This document shows, piece by piece, positions 1-6,668 of a stretch of DNA of 15,435 bases. This DNA is from JAHBWI01 sp035715525. GTDB lineage: Bacteria; Nitrospirota; Nitrospiria; Nitrospirales; Nitrospiraceae. Location of the stretch: positions 1 through 15,435 of the forward strand of contig DASTLA010000173.1 in assembly GCA_035715525.1 (NCBI GenBank), given 5' to 3'. The translations under genes were made by a program, and so were the position numbers. Position 1 is the first letter of the stretch. Every line of letters starts with the position of its first letter. Below the pieces are notes generated by a model that had not been told where the DNA came from, ran no database searches, and saw only the letters and a program-made list of their open reading frames with translations.

Positions 1-1990
1 GCTTCACCTCCGACATCTGCATGCGAAGCAATTCAACCGCAGCGAGCGTTTCGAGAGTGGGGACGTCTCCGCAGCAGACCATCACGGCATCGGGCTCGCT
101 CCCCTGGTCGTTGCTCGCCCACTCCCAAATGCTGATTCCAGCCGTGCAGTGTTTGATCGCCTGGTCCATGGTCAGCCATTGCGGAGCGGGCTGTTTCCCG
201 GCCACGATGAGATTCACGTAGTTCCGGCTGCGCAAACAATGGTTGGTCACCGACAAAAGCGTGTTCGCATCGGGCGGAAGGTATACCCGGACGACCTCGG
301 CCTTCTTGTTGACCACATGGTCGATGAACCCCGGGTCTTGATGGCTGAAGCCATTATGATCCTGGCGCCAAACATGCGACGAGAGCAGATAGTTGAGTGA
401 TCCGATCGGCCGGCGCCATGGAATGCCGTTGCAGACCTTCAGCCACTTGGCATGCTGATTGAACATCGCATCAATGATATGGATGAAGGCCTCGTAGCAT
501 GAGAAAAACCCATGCCGCCCCGTGAGCAAGTATCCTTCTAGCCAACCCTGGCATTGATGTTCACTCAGCATTTCCATGACACGGCCGTCTGGAGCTAAGT
601 GATCGTCAAACGGAAACGTCTCGCCCATCCACGCACGATTCGTCACCTCCAGCACGTCCTGCCAACGGTTTGAATTGTTTTCGTCTGGGCTGAAGAGGCG
701 GAAGTTTTTGCTGGCCAAATTCAATTTCATCACGTCACGGAGAAACTTCCCCATCACACGCGTGGATTCGACCATGGTCGTCCCCGGCTTGGCGACTTCG
801 ACCGCATAGTCCTGAAATTTCGGCAGTCGCAAATCCCTGAGCAACAGACCGCCGTTCGTATGCGGATTCGCACTCATGCGGCTGGTGCCTTTCGGCGCCA
901 GCTCCGCCAGCTCGGTTTTGAGGGTTCCGTTCTTATCGAACAATTCCATGGGCCGGTAACTTTTCATCCACTGCTCGAGAATGCGCACGTGGGCGGGATT
1001 TTCGTGCATTTCTCCCATGGGCACCTGATGTGAGCGCCAATAGTCCTCGGTCCGTTTCCCATCGATTTCGGTGGGACAAGTCCAGCCCTTGGGCGTCCGC
1101 AGGATGATCATGGGCCAGCGGGGCCGCTCGACGGTCTTGCTATCACGCGCCGCTGCCTTGATGCGCCGGATCTCCGCGACGATCTCGTCCAGCGTGGCGG
1201 CAAAAAGCTGGTGCATTTTGTCGGGCTCGTGGCCTTCCACGAAATAAGGCTTGTAGCCATACCCGCGGAACAGCTGCTCCAGCTCCTCTCGGCTGATACG
1301 CGCGAGCACGCAGGGATTGGCGATCTTGTAGCCGTTGAGGTGCAGGATCGGCAGGACGACTCCGTCGGTTGCAGGGTTCAGGAACTTGTTCGAATGCCAG
1401 CTGGTGGCCAGCGGCCCTGTCTCGGCCTCCCCGTCCCCGACCACACAGGCGACAATGAGGTCGGGATTATCGAAGGCTGCGCCATAGGCATGAGAAACTG
1501 CATATCCCAGCTCGCCTCCCTCATGGATCGACCCCGGAGTCTCCGGTGCCACGTGGCTGGGAATTCCCCCCGGGAAGGAAAACTGCGTAAAGAGGCGTTT
1601 CATGCCTTCTTCGTCTTGTGAGATGTCCGGATAGACCTCACTGTAGGTGCCCTCGAGGTACGCGTTCGCGACGAGTCCCGGCCCCCCGTGTCCGGGCCCC
1701 GTGATGTAGATCATGTCGAGGTCATGCTTTCGGATAATCCGATTCAGGTGCACATAGATAAAGTTGAGTCCCGGCGTAGTGCCCCAATGGCCGAGCAATC
1801 GGGGCTTGATGTGCTCCTTCGTTAACGTCATTTTCAGCAAGGGATTGTCGTAGAGATAGATCTGGCCGACCGATAAATAGTTCGCGGCCCGCCAATAGCC
1901 GTCCATCAACGTGCGTTCTTCGTCGGAGAGCGCCTGAATGACTTGTTCTTCCTCGATCCCACGTTCGAGCTGCGACATTGTGTTGCCCAT
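1..1990 (-). CDS. xfp: D-xylulose-5-phosphate/fructose-6-phosphate phosphoketolase (C-terminal part beyond the left edge)
   Basis: Thiamine-diphosphate enzyme that cleaves xylulose 5-phosphate or fructose 6-phosphate with phosphate to give acetyl phosphate plus glyceraldehyde 3-phosphate or erythrose 4-phosphate, in the cytoplasm. I translated the minus strand from the ATG at 1990-1988 and found an open frame of 663 codons to the window edge. Seen: GPGHGGPG at residues 98-105 and GDGEAETGP at 185-193, the thiamine-diphosphate-binding signature of the family. Other phosphoketolase-like stretches follow, including HLNGYKIANP, LRTPKGWTCP, SRNYVN and, near the edge, CCGDVPTLE. Family members are usually near 790 residues, so roughly 125 should lie outside. 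The first ATG is preferred over the one four codons later because GGGAGG lies 5 nt before it. The gene lies 78 nt downstream of the aldolase stop, on the same strand, so cotranscription is likely, although a weak promoter-like site lies between. No frameshift or missing motif was seen. Substrate preference (X5P versus F6P) cannot be read here. Confidence 0.95.
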   Translation of the reverse strand, partial: MGNTMSQLERGIEEEQVIQALSDEERTLMDGYWRAANYLSVGQIYLYDNPLLKMTLTKEHIKPRLLGHWGTTPGLNFIYVHLNRIIRKHDLDMIYITGPGHGGPGLVANAYLEGTYSEVYPDISQDEEGMKRLFTQFSFPGGIPSHVAPETPGSIHEGGELGYAVSHAYGAAFDNPDLIVACVVGDGEAETGPLATSWHSNKFLNPATDGVVLPILHLNGYKIANPCVLARISREELEQLFRGYGYKPYFVEGHEPDKMHQLFAATLDEIVAEIRRIKAAARDSKTVERPRWPMIILRTPKGWTCPTEIDGKRTEDYWRSHQVPMGEMHENPAHVRILEQWMKSYRPMELFDKNGTLKTELAELAPKGTSRMSANPHTNGGLLLRDLRLPKFQDYAVEVAKPGTTMVESTRVMGKFLRDVMKLNLASKNFRLFSPDENNSNRWQDVLEVTNRAWMGETFPFDDHLAPDGRVMEMLSEHQCQGWLEGYLLTGRHGFFSCYEAFIHIIDAMFNQHAKWLKVCNGIPWRRPIGSLNYLLSSHVWRQDHNGFSHQDPGFIDHVVNKKAEVVRVYLPPDANTLLSVTNHCLRSRNYVNLIVAGKQPAPQWLTMDQAIKHCTAGISIWEWASNDQGSEPDAVMVCCGDVPTLETLAAVELLRMQMSEVK

Positions 1991-2032
1991 TGGATCCTCC
2001 CTTGACTCCTCCAAACGTGCCTGATTGTGGGA

Positions 2033-2060
2033 ATCTTATCCGGCCGGCAGTCCGTGTCGA
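2033..2060 (-). promoter_or_regulatory. Candidate sigma-70-type promoter before the phosphoketolase gene
   Basis: On the minus strand TCGACA (2060-2055; 5 of 6 to TTGACA) is followed after 16 nt by TAAGAT (2038-2033; 4 of 6 to TATAAT). This sits in the 78-nt gap between the aldolase and phosphoketolase genes and would give a leader of about 35 nt. The match is modest, so it may be chance. If real, phosphoketolase could be expressed apart from aldolase. Confidence 0.25.
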
Positions 2061-2068
2061 TCGCCTTG

Positions 2069-3124
2069 TCAGCCGGCGCGATGAACGGCTCCGACCATGT
2101 TGCCGGATTGGACTTCCATTTCTTCGTTGTACCTGCCGGACGTGGCGGCGCTATTGCACTTGGCCCGGTGATAGAAGGCCTGCTGTCCGGATGTGAAATT
2201 CTCCGGCCTGCCGTGCCAGGCGGCGAGCGCGGGATCCTGCAACGCCCGGCCGTATGAAAAACTGATTTTCCATGGCCTGGGAGCATCGAGGTTTTGAATG
2301 GCATTCAAATGCGCCGTGGCGAGCAGGGCGCTCTGTCCGCCGGATAAGAAGACGATGCCTGGTACTGCAGCCGGGGCGCAGCGCTGCAGAGAGCGCAGCG
2401 TCGCGATGGCGACATGTTGAACCGTGGCTTGTTTCGAGCAGGATTGTCCGGGCAATACCATGTTGGGCTTGAGCAATATCCCCTCGAGCCTCACACATTG
2501 TGCAAACAGCTCCTGGAAGACCGCATGGAGAACCGCACTGGTCACGTCTTCACAACGTTCGATGGTATGGAAGCCATCCATCAGGACTTCCGGTTCCACG
2601 ATCGGGACGAGTCCCTGCTCCTGGCACAATGCCGCATAGCGAGCGAGAGCATGCGCATTCGCGCTCAGACAGACAGGGCTCGGCAGGGATTCCGTGACGC
2701 GAAACACCGCTCGCCATTTTGCGAACCGCGCACCCATCCCAAAATACTGATTCAGCCTATCGCGAAGCCCGTCCAATCCCTCGGTGATGGTTTCTTCCGG
2801 CGCACCGGCCAGCGGCTTGGTGCCTGTGTCCACTTTGATTCCCGGAATGATCCCGCGCCTCGTGAGGACATCGACCAGCGGCACGCCCTCTGGAGTCTTC
2901 TGGCGAATCGTTTCGTCATACATGATGGTGCCGCTGATGAATTGCTCCGCCTCAGGCGTCTCAAAGAGCATTTGCCGGTAGCTACGCCGACTGTCCTCGG
3001 TTGATTCGATACCGAGAGCCTTGAATCGCTTCGTAATCGTCCCGACTGTTTCATCGGCCGCCAGGATGCCTTTTCCACCGGCGACGAGCGCTCTGGCCGT
3101 CTGTTCCAATTCTTGGGTCATCAC
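2069..3124 (-). CDS. Class I (Schiff-base) fructose-bisphosphate aldolase
   Basis: Reversibly splits fructose 1,6-bisphosphate into dihydroxyacetone phosphate and glyceraldehyde 3-phosphate in the cytoplasm, for glycolysis or gluconeogenesis. The 351-residue product is the usual length for the eukaryote-like class I family. Seen: GILAADE near residues 19-25 (the Asp is an active-site residue in the family), KWR at 126-128, IVEPEV near 165-170, and LEGILLKPNM with K209 as the expected Schiff-base lysine; then FLSGGQS and the C-terminal FSYGRALQ. No metal-binding class II signature was seen. The start is ambiguous: GTG at 3124 or ATG at 3121, the next codon. AGGAGG lies 7 nt before the GTG and 10 nt before the ATG. 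It is first of a probable aldolase-phosphoketolase unit. The 261-nt upstream gap holds a perfect palindrome, a sigma-54-like site and one copy of a repeated element. The symbol is left blank because fba, fbaB and fda are used inconsistently. Confidence 0.95.
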   Translation of the reverse strand: MMTQELEQTARALVAGGKGILAADETVGTITKRFKALGIESTEDSRRSYRQMLFETPEAEQFISGTIMYDETIRQKTPEGVPLVDVLTRRGIIPGIKVDTGTKPLAGAPEETITEGLDGLRDRLNQYFGMGARFAKWRAVFRVTESLPSPVCLSANAHALARYAALCQEQGLVPIVEPEVLMDGFHTIERCEDVTSAVLHAVFQELFAQCVRLEGILLKPNMVLPGQSCSKQATVQHVAIATLRSLQRCAPAAVPGIVFLSGGQSALLATAHLNAIQNLDAPRPWKISFSYGRALQDPALAAWHGRPENFTSGQQAFYHRAKCNSAATSGRYNEEMEVQSGNMVGAVHRAG

Positions 3125-3147
3125 CTCAGCACCTCCTGCCGATAGAC

Positions 3148-3164
3148 GAGATCAAATTGATCTC
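3148..3164. promoter_or_regulatory. Perfect 17-bp palindrome in the aldolase leader (operator-like)
   Basis: GAGATCAA, one central base, TTGATCTC: two 8-bp arms with no mismatch. It lies 24 nt upstream of the aldolase start and just upstream of the ribosome binding site. The one-base spacer makes a dimeric repressor site more natural than an RNA hairpin, although a 7-bp stem with a 3-nt loop could form. The cognate regulator is not in the window. Confidence 0.4.
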
Positions 3165-3213
3165 TTGGTGGGTCTGAGAAGCAAGCCTTCTTGGTGGAAC
3201 GGATAAACGCATG

Positions 3214-3230
3214 AGCAAGACAAATGCCCG
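3214..3230 (-). promoter_or_regulatory. Candidate sigma-54 (-24/-12) promoter for the aldolase-phosphoketolase unit
   Basis: The minus strand reads GGGCATTTGTCTTGCT. The GG and GC have the required 10-nt separation, and the -12 part (TTGCT) is perfect against TGGCACG-N4-TTGCW; the -24 part is weak (GGCA kept). That is 9 of 12 consensus positions. The predicted transcript start is near 3203, giving a leader of about 80 nt that carries the 3148-3164 palindrome. A second, poorer alternative lies about 35 nt further upstream (see rejected items). Confidence 0.3.
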
Positions 3231-3258
3231 GTCAGTCTCTCCACTAACAAGCCTGGTG

Positions 3259-3281
3259 CCTCTCTGAAGTATTTTGAGAGG
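3259..3281. repeat. Inverted repeat CCTCTC / GAGAGG upstream of the aldolase
   Basis: Six-bp perfect arms (3259-3264 and 3276-3281) separated by 11 nt, about 135-157 nt upstream of the aldolase start. It could be a hairpin or an operator. There is no following T-run, so it does not look like a simple terminator in either direction. Confidence 0.25.
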
Positions 3282-3334
3282 TTGCTGCCGATGACAAATT
3301 TATTTACAGATTTTGCTGGAACGGGCCATGGGGT

Positions 3335-3379
3335 GGGTCGCCACAGGGACATTGCACCACTGGGGGAAAAATTCCCCAG
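3335..3379. repeat. Repeated intergenic element, copy R1
   Basis: It begins GGGTCGCCACA and ends AAAATTCCCCAG, 45 bp overall. A second copy, R2, at 6497-6542 in the same orientation has the same first 11 bases and 11 of the last 12, at nearly the same spacing (33 against 34 nt between the starts of the two blocks); the middle differs. R1 sits 132-176 nt upstream of the predicted sigma-54 start of the aldolase unit, a usual distance for an enhancer-binding-protein site. It also overlaps the hairpin after the hydrolase gene. Confidence 0.4.
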
Positions 3380-3396
3380 CGCGGATCAGTCCGCGC
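3360..3396 (-). terminator. Tandem hairpins at the end of the hydrolase gene; possible transcription end structure
   Basis: Two adjacent stems are seen. GCGCGGA / TCCGCGC (3379-3385 and 3390-3396) is a perfect 7-bp stem with a 4-nt loop, and the TGA stop of the hydrolase gene (3388-3386) overlaps that loop. Next to it, CTGGGG / CCCCAG (3360-3365 and 3374-3379) can be extended by a G-T and an A-T pair. The two stems share G3379, so they abut exactly. No T-run follows on the minus strand, so an intrinsic terminator is not proven; mRNA 3'-end protection is as likely. Confidence 0.4.
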
Positions 3397-5281
3397 CGCC
3401 ATGGTCGAGAAGAATCCGACGTATTTCTTCGATCGCTTCCGGATGACTTTGGACAGAATGGCCGGCATGAATGACTTTTTCCGAGAGCGCCTCGGTAATG
3501 TGAGCGCTTTGGTAGGTCACGATCCCGTCATCATCCGCTTCCAACTGTTTGTTTCCAGAGACGGCAATGATCGAGTGCACTTTGACGCCGGGGTCGATCG
3601 GAATCGACGTGAGGACCTTTGTGAAGGGCCGCGAAGGGTCCATACTGTGGACGCTGCGAGGGATCTGCAGCATCAGTTTGGAGGCAAGCCGGGGCTCATC
3701 CGCTGCCATCACTCGCGCGACTTCAAGCCCGGTGGAGAGGGTGGCGGCCGGTAACGTCACGATATCGGCCAGCCAACGAGCGATCCTGCCAGCTGCGGCA
3801 TAGCTGCCTCTATGAGGGGTCGCCATGAAAATAACGTCGCGCACGAAGGGCAGCGGAGTAAAGAAGAAGGACCGCCGAAGTTCTTCTTTGACCTCCGGCT
3901 TGACATCCAGATCATCGATCGATTTTTTGGTAAGGAAATCCCAGAATCGCGTGCCGCTCTCGATGACCATGAGTCTCGCCAAAAGGCCTCCTTGACTATG
4001 ACCGATCACCACCATCTTCCTGAGCGCAGGGTCGGTCCCTTCCGGATCGAATAGCTGCACGGCTTCTCTCAGTGATTGATGCAAGATGCCGGCACTAAAC
4101 AAAATAGGATCACCCGTATTGTACGTAAAGATCCACAATTGGTAACGTTGTGCGATGTCCGGATCCGCCATCATTTCATTGATCAGGTCGCCCCAACGGA
4201 CGACACTGGACGCTGTTCCGTGCACCAGCACGACCGGAATCTTTCCCCGCCTATAGGGTTCGATGGTTCCCAGATGGCTCAGCTTGGTGTGAAAGAGCTG
4301 GGGCCACAACCCAAAAAATCCCCGGATCTCGAAATCGAAGACGGGAATGTCTTTGAGGGCATAGGCAATGGCCGACGTCGACTCGAATTCAAGCGGGAGA
4401 TCATAGCCCGAAAGCTGCACGGTCCTCTGGCCGTCTAAACTATAGAGTTCTAGCGTTCCACTCACATGCCCATCCACAAGGCCCCGCCGGGTTGCCGCGA
4501 TCCGGAGCAACAGTGTGGTGGCAATTTTGCTGCCGGGAAATACCAATTCGCTGCCGGGTTCGCCACTGCCGGAGAGACGACCGAGGGAGGCGATCAGCGG
4601 CGCGCCGATGCCTGGCTGACGGTATCGGTTTCGGAGCCCGTAGACCTTGAATTGCACGGCGGGAAAGAATCGATCCAGCTTGTAGCCGGCCCAAGTAAAC
4701 TGCTGAGGGGCCTCGATCACGAGTTCGCCGAACGGCAGTGCGTACCGTCCGCCACGGAGGCGGACCTCGTCCACCTCGCTGTCGCAATCATCCTGCGATG
4801 AATCACAGGTGACGACGAGCCCTCTTGCCAGTGCCGCGTTATAGATGTCCGCCACGATCCGATTCCTGGGATTGAGAGGAATCGGCGTGAAATCCCGCTC
4901 ACTCCGATCGAGCAACGCATAGGCATAGACGGCGGCGGCGAGAAAGTGGGACGTGGATTCCGTATGGCGGGCATGAAGCATCGATAATTCCGCGAGGGCG
5001 AAGAGCCGCTGCTCGTCACCTGTCGGGCGCAGCCCCCTGTGCAGCTCCGCCAGCGTCCCTTCCGGATCGCTTTTGTATTGCTGATAGAGGTTGAGCCGCA
5101 GCAGCACTTGCACAGTGAACGAGGTGGGACGGCCGGTGGAAAGCGCATTGGAATAGGCTTCCTGGTACGCTTCATCAAGACTCCATGGTGTGACGCCGAC
5201 GGGGGAGACGCAGGCCGATAACAGGAGCATCAACCCGATCAGCGCCGGATAGGGGACCTGCCTCGTCATCAACGTGAGCAT
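3386..5281 (-). CDS. Lipoprotein with C-terminal alpha/beta-hydrolase (lipase-like) domain
   Basis: A 631-residue envelope protein. The N-terminus has a short hydrophobic stretch ending LLLSAC (Cys24), a lipobox, so a lipid-anchored product is expected. Residues about 30-330 are a non-catalytic region I do not recognise. From about 345 an alpha/beta-hydrolase fold is visible: VVLVHG (350-355, oxyanion-hole region), GHSQG (427-431) with nucleophile Ser429, FMATPHRGS near 485-493, DDDGIV near 583-588 with the likely catalytic Asp, and HAGHSVQSHP (605-614) with H608 or H613 as the likely catalytic His. All triad members are present, so an active serine esterase or lipase is likely; the substrate is unknown. 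Two starts are possible: ATG 5281, or ATG 5269 four codons later; GGAGGG lies 11 nt and GAGGG 12 nt upstream of them respectively. The gene begins 5 nt after the Lnb-like gene stop, so the two are cotranscribed. Confidence 0.85.
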   Translation of the reverse strand: MLTLMTRQVPYPALIGLMLLLSACVSPVGVTPWSLDEAYQEAYSNALSTGRPTSFTVQVLLRLNLYQQYKSDPEGTLAELHRGLRPTGDEQRLFALAELSMLHARHTESTSHFLAAAVYAYALLDRSERDFTPIPLNPRNRIVADIYNAALARGLVVTCDSSQDDCDSEVDEVRLRGGRYALPFGELVIEAPQQFTWAGYKLDRFFPAVQFKVYGLRNRYRQPGIGAPLIASLGRLSGSGEPGSELVFPGSKIATTLLLRIAATRRGLVDGHVSGTLELYSLDGQRTVQLSGYDLPLEFESTSAIAYALKDIPVFDFEIRGFFGLWPQLFHTKLSHLGTIEPYRRGKIPVVLVHGTASSVVRWGDLINEMMADPDIAQRYQLWIFTYNTGDPILFSAGILHQSLREAVQLFDPEGTDPALRKMVVIGHSQGGLLARLMVIESGTRFWDFLTKKSIDDLDVKPEVKEELRRSFFFTPLPFVRDVIFMATPHRGSYAAAGRIARWLADIVTLPAATLSTGLEVARVMAADEPRLASKLMLQIPRSVHSMDPSRPFTKVLTSIPIDPGVKVHSIIAVSGNKQLEADDDGIVTYQSAHITEALSEKVIHAGHSVQSHPEAIEEIRRILLDHGGAD

Positions 5282-5286
5282 CCCTC

Positions 5287-6330
5287 TTATGTCCCTCCGG
5301 AGGCTCCCTCGACGTCTATGGTCGGGAGGCCGATACGAATCAGGCGGGAGAAGTCGACGGCGGCATCCGCTGCCTGGGCCGCCGGATTGATCTTCGATTT
5401 TTGCATGAGCTCGAGGAACGGCAATGTCGGGTTCAGTCTCCCCGTCTCATAGAGGTACTGTGGGACGTAGCCGCTCAACAGTACCTTCCACGAGTACGGA
5501 AGATGTCCCGGGTTCACGCGCCCGTGCACAAACATGATGTTGGTGCAGTTGGCGGTCAGCGCGTTGTACCACTGCGGTCGGTCCTTGAGAGAGTTGATCG
5601 TGCGCATGTAATCGAGAAAGACTCGTTGGGCATTCTCTTTCTGACCTTGGAGACGAAACAAATACAGGTCTTCGGAAGGATTCTTTCGATAGTTGGTTCG
5701 TACTCGAATGACGTCACGCTCATCCGCGACGATATAGACCAACTCGTATTGCTTGAAAAACGCACGCAGGGCGGAATAATTCTCCTGCCGCTCCTTACGC
5801 GCCTCGATCGAAATCGCGAGATGGTCTTGGCCAAAGCCGAAACTGAGGAATAGGTGAGCGATCGTCGGGCCCATCCAGAATGAGGCAAGCAGGTCCACTG
5901 CATCCAACTTTTCCAGGTCGAAGGTACGATCGTAATAGGCCGCCTTGAAGTCATGTTCGCTTCGATAGTCGAAGTTCCGTATGTTGTGGACAGTCACGAG
6001 ATTGCGATCGAATGTCGCATATGGCAGTACCGCCACCTCTCGCTGCCAATCCCTGTCATTTGACGGCTCGAGCGTACCCCACCAGCCGATCACAACGGCG
6101 AGGATTGCGCTGAAGATCCCGAGGGCGAATCTCCGAATTCGCCGAGCGGCGACGCCGCCGAGAGCGAGCAATCCTATCGCGGCATATGTGCCGGCCAGTG
6201 TCCGCCGAAGCCCCTCAGAGCCAGGTCCGTCGACGTAGAGAGCCAAGCTCCCCCACACGATCGCTCCCATTATCAGCAGAAAACCAAGGGCAACACCGAC
6301 CGCAGCTCGGAGCTTCAATCCACCGGCCAT
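5287..6330 (-). CDS. DUF4105 / Lnb-like membrane protein, possible lipoprotein N-acyltransferase relative
   Basis: A 347-residue protein from the chosen start. Three hydrophobic segments fill the N-terminus (about residues 8-33, 43-61 and 68-86). A soluble domain follows, with sequence typical of the DUF4105 family: HNIRNFDYRS, YYDRTFDLEKLD, HLFLSFGFG, H170 in GQDHLAISIE, and C262 in ALTANCTNIM. In Bacteroides Lnb, a member of this family, conserved His and Cys residues serve lipoprotein N-acylation; applying that role here is inference. The Cys lies after the His, as in circularly permuted papain-like folds. I chose ATG 6330 because GGAGG sits 8 nt upstream; ATGs at 6348 and 6345 add six or five residues but have poorer ribosome sites. 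The gene leads a two-gene unit with the lipoprotein hydrolase, and a strong sigma-54-like promoter lies upstream. A non-acyltransferase peptidase-like role is possible. Confidence 0.8.
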   Translation of the reverse strand: MAGGLKLRAAVGVALGFLLIMGAIVWGSLALYVDGPGSEGLRRTLAGTYAAIGLLALGGVAARRIRRFALGIFSAILAVVIGWWGTLEPSNDRDWQREVAVLPYATFDRNLVTVHNIRNFDYRSEHDFKAAYYDRTFDLEKLDAVDLLASFWMGPTIAHLFLSFGFGQDHLAISIEARKERQENYSALRAFFKQYELVYIVADERDVIRVRTNYRKNPSEDLYLFRLQGQKENAQRVFLDYMRTINSLKDRPQWYNALTANCTNIMFVHGRVNPGHLPYSWKVLLSGYVPQYLYETGRLNPTLPFLELMQKSKINPAAQAADAAVDFSRLIRIGLPTIDVEGASGGT

Positions 6331-6403
6331 GAACGACACCTCCATCATGGCCAGGCAGGCGGCCCGCCATTGAGCACCTGTCCAAAACTACGGCGACGAC
6401 CGC

Positions 6404-6420
6404 CGCAAAAGAGGTGCCAT
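6404..6420 (-). promoter_or_regulatory. Sigma-54 (-24/-12) promoter for the Lnb-like/hydrolase unit
   Basis: The minus strand reads TGGCACCTCTTTTGCG. TGGCAC and TTGC are both perfect with the correct 5-nt spacing; 10 of 12 positions of TGGCACG-N4-TTGCW match. Predicted start near 6393, leaving a 63-nt leader to ATG 6330 with GGAGG near its end. Transcription from such promoters needs RpoN and an AAA+ enhancer-binding protein. Confidence 0.55.
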
Positions 6421-6446
6421 CGCTTTCTCCAGCCGAACAAGCCCAA

Positions 6447-6462
6447 GAACCGTCAAGGGTTC
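6447..6462. promoter_or_regulatory. Small dyad GAACC-N6-GGTTC upstream of the leftward promoter
   Basis: Five-bp perfect arms, about 54-69 nt upstream of the predicted start for the Lnb-like unit. It could be a regulator site. The arms are short, so chance is possible. Confidence 0.2.
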
Positions 6463-6496
6463 GCACAGCAAGCACTGAACTCGCACTCTTTGAGGC

Positions 6497-6542
6497 GGGT
6501 CGCCACATGGCCCGACTCCAGCGTTGATGCAAAATTCCACAG
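6497..6542. repeat. Repeated intergenic element, copy R2, with an 18-bp dyad
   Basis: It starts GGGTCGCCACA and ends AAAATTCCACAG, matching R1 (3335-3379) at both ends. Within it, 6499-6516 forms an imperfect palindrome GTCG-N3-CATG-N3-CGAC (12 of 18 positions symmetric). R1 keeps only the left half of that dyad. R2 lies 104-149 nt upstream of the leftward predicted start and 137-182 nt upstream of the rightward one, so one bound activator could serve both. A 9-base piece, GCGGGTCGC, recurs at 6685-6693 just before the phosphofructokinase start. Confidence 0.45.
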
Positions 6543-6651
6543 GGAGGAGGACCGTCTGGAGATTCGCCGGAGCAAGCGAGCGCGAATGCAAGCCACCGAC
6601 TCACCGATGCATGTCGGCAATCCGAATGGTTGCATTTCCAAACAGAGCCAT

Positions 6652-6668
6652 TTGGCATGGCCCTCGCA
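6652..6668 (+). promoter_or_regulatory. Sigma-54 (-24/-12) promoter for the phosphofructokinase unit
   Basis: TTGGCATGGCCCTCGCA matches YTGGCACG-N4-TTGCW except for C to T in the -24 part and one T to C in the -12 part; GG and GC are at the required spacing. Predicted start near 6679, giving a leader of about 34 nt to ATG 6713 that carries AAAGGA. The palindrome GCAACGTTGC (6666-6675) overlaps its -12 end. Confidence 0.5.

Noticed and set aside
2414..3004. 196-codon plus-strand frame opposite the aldolase gene
   Set aside because: Shadow of a well-supported gene; no recognisable domain and no separate ribosome site considered convincing.
3240..3264. Second sigma-54-like site for the aldolase, AGGCACCAGGCTTGTT on the minus strand
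   Set aside because: Matches 9 of 12 positions but lacks the critical GC of the -12 element.
3313..3330. TGGCCCGTTCCAGCA on the minus strand as a sigma-54 site
   Set aside because: GG and GC are one base too close together.
6508..6523. TGGCCCGACTCCAGC inside R2 as a sigma-54 promoter
   Set aside because: Spacing is right but the -12 part (CAGCG) matches only at GC, and it is about 190 nt from the gene while a better site exists at 6652.
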